From positions 3,755,001-3,819,000 of the forward strand of contig CM055605.1 in assembly GCA_029379385.1 (NCBI GenBank): a DNA stretch of 64,000 nucleotides, read 5' to 3'. The stretch is from Quillaja saponaria (taxonomy: Eukaryota; Streptophyta; Magnoliopsida; Fabales; Quillajaceae). Shown here in pieces: positions 57,864 to 64,000 of this stretch (its first letter is position 1; every line of letters begins with the position of its first letter). The notes under the pieces are model-generated. The model saw only the letters and a program-made list of their open reading frames with translations, searched no databases and was not told the DNA's origin. The translations under genes were made by a program, and so were the position numbers.

Positions 57864-59924
57864 AAGACCTCCACTGAGTTTGAACCCTTGCTGCAGCTAC
57901 TTTGCACACAAAAATAAGAAGTTGGAAAAATAAAGAGGAGAAAGTTTTCCGAACCTAGCTTGCTGAAACAGTGAGTAGCATGCATATATAATTGGTACTA
58001 TTTATATAGAGTACAAGCTGTGCAATTCGAATATGGAATCTGACTTTTTTTTAGTTTTCTAAGCAAAACCTTATTTGCTCTACCTGTAGCATTATTGCAT
58101 TACATACTGCACAAGTATTCTCTGCACCCCTAACTTTGGAATAATGCAAGTCCATACTTGACTCTACCAAAAGACCCGTTACATGAGAGACACACAAAGG
58201 AACAAGTATCTTCCATTCCACATTTAAAATAAAAATAAAAAAGTCCTAAAACTCATGGATTTGTTTACTATTTTCAAAGTTGACTTCCTTTGTTTGTATA
58301 TAAAGGCCAATATTTTACATATACTTCAATAATATATGAGGTCACTTATTTAGGAAAATTGTCTTCTTTATAAATATTTTTGTCAACATTGCTTCAAAGT
58401 GAGGTGAAGTATATAATTTAATTCATAACTTGTTTTCGTTATTTTAACGCGATACACTAGACAAATTATTACCGTACAATTTATATAAAAACAAAATTAG
58501 AATTTCATCAAATATGAAATCTAGTACATGAATTTGATCAAATTTAGATTCAAACCTAGAGGGAGCCATTAGAGCCAAGGACAACAATGTCAAGGGTGAT
58601 AATCTCTCTTCTTCAAATTTTGGCCAATTTTAACCTTTCAGGTCAATATTAAGTCATTTGCTAATGATTTTGACGGCTAAATAAAAATTTTGATGGAGAT
58701 GCCACTATTTGACCAATTATGATATCTGTTAGACAAATTATAACTGTATAATTTAATATACAAATAAAATGACAGGGATAAACCAGAAGCTTAAGTCAAG
58801 AATGATCATTGCGGATCACTCTGATGAGAAAGCTCACGTATTCACACAGAGAATGAGAGTTAGAGAGGAAACAAGGAATTCAGCCAATTCGTATTATTCA
58901 TCAATGATGACCAATTACATTAATCAGGGATTTGTATACTCGCCGACAATCAACAACCTCTTCCAACTGATTATTAATTAGTTGCTAACGGCTAGCCTAA
59001 CAAGATTCCAGTTGCCAAACGTTGCGTTGTGTTATGTGGGTTTCTTGGATTGTCCTAGTCCCAGTTCCTTTTGATATAACCCAAAGCCCAATAACTGAAT
59101 TACCCATATCACAAAATTAGAATTTCACCAAATATGAAACCTAGGACATGAATTTCATCAAATTTAGAAGAAGCCATTAGAGCCCAGGACAACAGTGTCA
59201 TGGGTGGTAGTCTCTCTTCTTTGTGCTCGAAGGTGACTGGTATAGAGCCATCTAGACAAACAGAACTTCAGAAATTGGGGCCTTTGTTCGATTCCATCTA
59301 TCATTTTCTTTTCTCCAATCTTCAGTGAAGAAAAGAAAGGTTGAAACAATTTGTTTTCAACTAATCAGATTATCTAAAATTAACAAAATATGATTGACTC
59401 GAAATTCTACAATTTCAAACTCAAATCACATATATTAAAACAATACTTATATTATTTTATTTTATTTTCAAAAAGCTCAAATCTCTATTTTGTTTATACT
59501 TTAGACCAATTTAACTTGGTGTTTTCAAATGTCAATCTAGAGTTTTATCAAAGGCCTAACCAATTCAAACATAAAATATTTAATCTTTGACTATCATGCA
59601 TGCATATATAAATCTCTTTTTTTTTTGGACTAAAAGTTATCAATCCAACTTATTTATGTATGCATAGTAGTGAATTTTGGCGAACTAATACAGTAATGAA
59701 CTTAGATAACTAAAACTAAATAGAAATGAATGAAGTTCACTTGCATGGCATGAAAAATTTAAGCTAAACAGTCAATAGAGGTGTGCTAATGCTATAATAC
59801 AATTGGCAAAAGAAAACAAATATAGAATAACCAATCGTTCTTTCGTTCATTTTATTATAACAGTGGAAAATATAAATATACAAAACATGCATAGATGTCT
59901 TTTTTTACTAATGTAAGTCTCTGA
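57864..59924. other. Upstream block of 3B and 3' flank of 2B
   Basis: The part from about 57950 to 58640 matches the upstream blocks of 1A and 1B. An insert at about 58765-59105 is listed separately. From about 59390 to 59924 it is the 2B 3' flank, matching 25490-26030. No gene seen. Confidence 0.55.
58765..59105. other. Insertion of unknown type in the upstream block
   Basis: Relatives of the block run from GTATAATTTATATACAAAC directly to AAAATTAGAATTTC. Here about 340 bp lies between those words. It contains an unrecognised plus-strand ORF (58769-58981) and edges TGACAGGG and CATATCAC. It could be a solo LTR or small transposon; short AAAAT strings at both edges may be a target duplication. 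Confidence 0.4.
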
Positions 59925-62900
59925 TTAATCAGAATAGCATCCGGAAGCCCACATCAGAAAACAAAAATTGTAGTAGCTGATGTAACGCACGACTCTGTAA
60001 CTTGAGGTGTTAGGGAAGAAGAGAGGTGTGAAAAGTGTCAAGAATAAGACAAGGAAGATGGTTTCCATAATCAGCACAAGATTTGCAAGCCAAACAAGTC
60101 TGCTTACAACTAAATATACATCCGCCATGAATGCTAAGGACATCATGGCTAAAGCTAAACCCAACAATGGCAGTGACATTCTAAGAGAAAGTGAGTTCCA
60201 GATTGAGATCGCCTAACTGCGCCCAAATGAGGGCAACAGCTACAATGATAGAGCTATACATAGCGATACTGTCACAAATCAAGAATACTGCAAAAAGTTG
60301 TTTGTGAAGCATAGTTGCCATGCCCTGATCAGGGTTCAAGTTGTTATAGCCACCAGGCATTGTGAAACCAGCAGCAAATGTGATGGTAGCAACAAGTGTT
60401 GACATCAACAGAAGGGTGTTGATTCTGTCCTTGCTATACTCCATGCTCACTGCTCGCTCCTGGCCCAGGGAACTTTTGATGTCCAATTTTTCCATGTTTA
60501 AACCACTAAAACTTTTTGGTGCCCCAACAGATTTCAAGGCCATCCAAGTTAATCGCTACATCCAAAAGAAGCTACAGATCAAGTTAACCAGTGATCTAAA
60601 CGTGGAGTAATCATATAGAACTACCTTTTTCAACAGCAAATAACAAATTTCATTACTAAACACAGAAATTAAAAACAATCAATCAGTGGATGAATCATAA
60701 CTTCCATGGCAAAAAAAACAAGCCCCCAAAACAGGATTTGAGTAAGACAACAAACTGTTTAGCACTTGTAATCAATCCTTAACCAGGTCTAACACCAATA
60801 TGGTTTTAATCAACTCCAAAATTTGAGCAAAAAACAAGTAACCTCTCATATTGCATCCTGTACTTTATACGTAATATCAGGTGCAATTAACCAGTTCAAA
60901 AAGTTCCCAGTTGGTGGCAGAGGATAAATCAGCTGCATCAATGGTTCTCTTAGACTACTAGTTAGCTCTTATACTTCTTTTACTCATGCAGGGCAAGTAG
61001 TTTCTGGTAAGAAAAGTGTCAAAAAAAGAGATTCTGATACCATGTCAAATAACCACTTCAACCCAGAAGTGTGAGCTATTAGGAGAAGACATATAATTGG
61101 TTCATAAGCTCTTACAAAAAGTAATAGACACCAAAAGATAATTGTGTTCTTTGTATCTACCATTAGGCTAGTTTGTGAAAGATGAAAATCAACTCTAATT
61201 ACTAGAAAGATTTAATTGGCCATTAGGCTATGCTTGTTATAGATGAAAATTAATAGAAATGTGTATTTATTTTGATTCTCATTATATTCACACAAGCCAA
61301 ACTCAGTACAAAATGGATTTATACCTTTCTGAATGGAGCCACTTTTCCATGTAGAGGTACGCTTCAGAAACATCAAGAGCTGTCATGCCATCATCATTTA
61401 CTATCTTAAGGCTGATCCTGTTGTCCCATGTCAGAGAACTCACAACTTTCGGATGCCAATGCATTGCGGCCAAATGCAATGGTGTGTTTCCATCCTCATC
61501 TTTCTCATTCAGAAGCATTTCAAGCTCTGGAGATTTCAGTATGTAATTGACCACATTAACTTTTCCATTCTTGGCTGCAACATGAAGAATATTCTCACTC
61601 TTTTTAGTTAGCAACTCATTCAAATCTGGGCAATGCTGAAGCAGCTTCTTAAGGATATCAACATAGCCTCCTCTTGATGCTACATGAATGGGAAACAAGC
61701 CGTCCTGATTTCTTTCAAGCACTGCTTGACTATATTTTTCTAACAAGTACTTCACTCCCTCGAGATAACCAATTGATGCTGCAAAGCAAAGGGGAGTATC
61801 CCCTTCTTCAAATCTTGAAGGGATGAGCACAGGTAGTTTGTTCAACATAGTATCCGATAAACCTGGATAGATTAATCTTAGATGATCAGAGATGACTAAT
61901 TTACTTTTAAAAGTTGGTTACTTGTTAAAATATATTTTCAAATTCTAGGGAGCATCTAGATGTAACAAACGAGTTGTGACAGTGAGGTGGGTTAGTATTT
62001 CAGAATTGGAAATATGCAGATCAATTTAAATTGGATAACCATAAACTCAAAGGTTTTAATGAGAAAGATTATAAACCATTTTTAAGGACAGAGCCTTTTC
62101 TGGGTACCTTTGTTTCTTCTCACAAAGGGCAGCATTGATGGGTGATTTTCCTCTTAAAACATGGGATAAATCAGTACAATTCTCTAACTTAGTTAACATG
62201 TAATCAACTATATCTAAGTTCTCAGCCTCCACTGCTAGATAGAATGGAGATTTGCCTTCATTATTAGCAGAAAAAGGCAAGTACTCCGGGTCCAATTCAA
62301 TTAAGAACTCCGCCGCTGTCCGACCCATAATATTTGTTGGTACTACGATAAGTCACTGCCATGTGCTAAGCAGTATTTCCTTGTTTATTCTTCAACCTAA
62401 TCAAGTGCATGAGATTATTCCTATCTTCAAAAGCAAATATTATTTTTTCATTTCCAACTGGTGAAAACCCAAAATCAGCATCTCCCCGATAACAATAAAG
62501 AATGAATGCAGTCTGGACCTTCCCCTTTCTTAAAGCAACATGGAGGGGAGTGTCTCCATTTGAGTTACCTCTAGTAAGCAAGGAGATGAAGTTATGCGCA
62601 ACGAAGGCGACACTATATTCTCTTTCAAAGCTTGCAGCAACATGAAGATAAGTGTTCTGAAGAGGACTTACCTGGTCAAAAATGGCAGACAAAGGTAGAC
62701 CCTTTTCAGTTGAGACTCGCTCTAACACATCGATATACTTGTCTATGTCACCTTTGATTGTAGCTTTGTACAAATCAAAACCCATGGGATTTTGAGGTGC
62801 TCCATGTTCTTCTACTGACTTTAACGAAGTAGCAGATGGGTTCTGCTCCACATTCTGATTTGATTTCTTCCTCAATCTCTCTATCCTTTCGTTTCTTTCT

Positions 62901-62950
62901 CCCCAGAATTTTGATGTTTCTATCTCTATTTTCAAATCTAGAACACCCAT
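59925..62950 (-). pseudogene. Ankyrin-PGG copy 2B, broken
   Basis: Close copy of 2A with matching exons: 62950 to about 62108, about 61861-61336, and about 60556-59925. By comparison with 2A, exon 1 has a TAG for Leu at about 62366, a one-base shift near 62320 and an extra A near 62125. Exon 2 loses one A in the run near 61346 (MEKWLHSE). The PGG exon gains one base near 60185, ending the frame at LELTFS and resuming as SLPLLGLALAMMSLAF. The motif MPGGY is kept. Five lesions make it a pseudogene despite high similarity, so duplication is likely recent. Confidence 0.9.
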
Positions 62951-63549
62951 AGAATTTCCAGCTGCAGTAGATTTACAGTCAGAATTAATTGAGCATAATT
63001 TCCAAATTCACCTCACCCCCAAGTTTGCTATTTTATTTCTAATTCTCAAGTCCTTTTTCCACAGAGAAGATAAGTGTTGACTTCAAAAATATGTATTGGC
63101 TTGTGACTTTTGATCATCCCATCAAAACTCAAGTATATGACCCAACAGCACTCCAGTTCATGAACCAGTTTCAAGTTTGAATGCCTGAGCAAATAGTTGT
63201 TTCGGTCATTTAATTGGGCCCATAGTGGTTCAGTCCCATTGGAGGACATAACTACATTGAGCCCAACAGAAAACTGCTGGATCACTAACACTACGATACT
63301 ATCACTTTATTCACTTGGTTTTCTATTAACACTTTCAAAGGCTACGATTCCGTTCCGGTCTCAATGCTTATCCCGCAATCAACGTAGGCAAAGCTAGTCA
63401 CGGTGACACTGACACCCATTTGATCTAAGCCACGTATTTGATGATGAATTGGATCCCATTTATAAAGATTGAGAGTACCAAGTTTCCCTTAACCCTAAAA
63501 ATTTGTATTCCTTTCTTCTTCTCTCTAAAAGTTTGATTCAATTGTGGGT
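62951..63549 (+). promoter_or_regulatory. Flank of 2B and promoter of the small-peptide gene
   Basis: The left part to about 63300 matches the 2A upstream flank. The right part is unique and carries a TATA box (TATAAAG, 63461-63467) 83 bp before the ATG at 63550. A telo-box-like AACCCTAAA at 63491-63499 falls near the expected transcription start. Such boxes are common in promoters of plant translation-related genes. Confidence 0.6.
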
Positions 63550-63678
63550 ATGGCTGGGTTTGAGCAGCAGATGAAGGACAGGGCTAAGGAGCTCAAGTTT
63601 TTGTTCAGCAAGGGGGTGAAGATTGTTGGAGACTCATGCAAGAAAGGTTGGAACAAAGTGAAGCATATCAAACGCTGA
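63550..63678 (+). CDS. Small basic peptide, 42 aa
   Basis: A 43-codon ORF starts MAGFEQQMKDRAKELKFLFS and ends in VGDSCKKGWNKVKHIKR. It is strongly basic (about 12 Lys/Arg), has one Cys and no signal peptide. The first half is Gln/Lys/Glu-rich and could be an amphipathic helix. Support comes from a well-placed TATA box, a telo-box and a clean ATG. The following intron-like sequence could be a 3' UTR intron. It seems familiar as a short unannotated plant peptide of the form KGVKIVGDSCKKGW, but I cannot name it. Function unknown. It would be missed by length-filtered gene finding. Confidence 0.6.
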   Translation: MAGFEQQMKDRAKELKFLFSKGVKIVGDSCKKGWNKVKHIKR

Positions 63679-64000
63679 TGCCATTTCATCAATTTTCATA
63701 TACTCCTCATTTCTGTTTGTTATTGGTTATGTAAAAATCTGAGCTTTTCAATTTTTTCTTTCTCTTTTCCTTTTTTGGGTTGGTATTTGAGTGTTTGGAT
63801 CGTTATTTTTGTTTTTCTTTGTATACAATTAATTTGCTGTTGGATTTTCCATTAAATCTTGCTTATATCAAGCTCAATTTGATCTCTTGCTTTATTTGTT
63901 GACTTCACTAATACAATATATTATCTCTCCTTATTTGTTTTGTTGTAGTCGAGAAAATTTCCATGCTTAGATCCATTTCTAAAATTGCAATTTCAGGACT
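63679..64000 (+). other. 3' region of the small-peptide gene
   Basis: T-rich sequence after the stop. A pyrimidine-rich stretch and TTGTTGTAG near 63940-63949 could be the acceptor of a 3' UTR intron. The window ends here. Confidence 0.4.

Noticed and set aside
59220..59350. Second tRNA-like or SINE head near TGTTCGATTCC
   Set aside because: A B-box-like word is present but no convincing A box or arms.

Overview
This is a eukaryotic, plant nuclear window. The genes have GT/AG introns and AT-rich intergenic DNA, and encode plant families: expansins, a plant tetraspanin, clathrin light chain and ankyrin-PGG proteins. It also holds plant transposons and a pararetrovirus-like fossil. Gene order and codon style suggest a eudicot, probably a woody rosid; the species cannot be named from sequence alone. 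Exons below were assembled by eye from splice sites, reading-frame phase and family homology, so boundaries may be off by a base or two.

Left third (1-20,000) is ordinary gene space. In order: an epoxide hydrolase (+), a LanC-like protein (-), clathrin light chain (+), an alpha-expansin (-), a beta-expansin (-) and a tetraspanin (-). From memory, LanC-like, clathrin light chain, beta-expansin and tetraspanin match neighbouring Arabidopsis chromosome 2 genes (GCL2, CLC1, EXPB1, TET19; about At2g20740-20770). This looks like conserved microsynteny with the alpha-expansin added.

Right two thirds (about 20,000-63,000) is a birth-and-death cluster of ankyrin-repeat/PGG membrane proteins (ACD6-like). 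I distinguish type 1 (copies 1A, 1B, 1C and inverted fragment 1D), type 2 (2A, 2B) and type 3 (3A fragment, 3B). Only 1B (27,340-30,032; 694 aa) and 2A (32,422-35,477; 672 aa) look intact; the others carry stops, frameshifts, insertions or rearrangements. A tandem duplication can be read at its junction near 26,085: the 3' stub of a type-2 gene is fused to tetraspanin intron 1. It produced both 1A/1B and an orphan tetraspanin exon.

Mobile DNA has broken the cluster. A Mutator-like element of about 5.2 kb (37,637-42,884), with near-perfect 76-bp ends and a 9-bp target duplication, splits the last exon of 1C. It carries a dead transposase, an apparently intact plant-mobile-domain gene and, by its right end, six consecutive hairpins next to a G-rich tract. 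A decayed Ty1/Copia element (44,282-49,190) lacks a target duplication and abuts an inverted PGG exon. Smaller items are tRNA-Val-like SINE pieces, a Caulimoviridae-like fragment and an F-box fragment. At the right edge a 42-codon ORF with a TATA box and telo-box looks like a real small-peptide gene.
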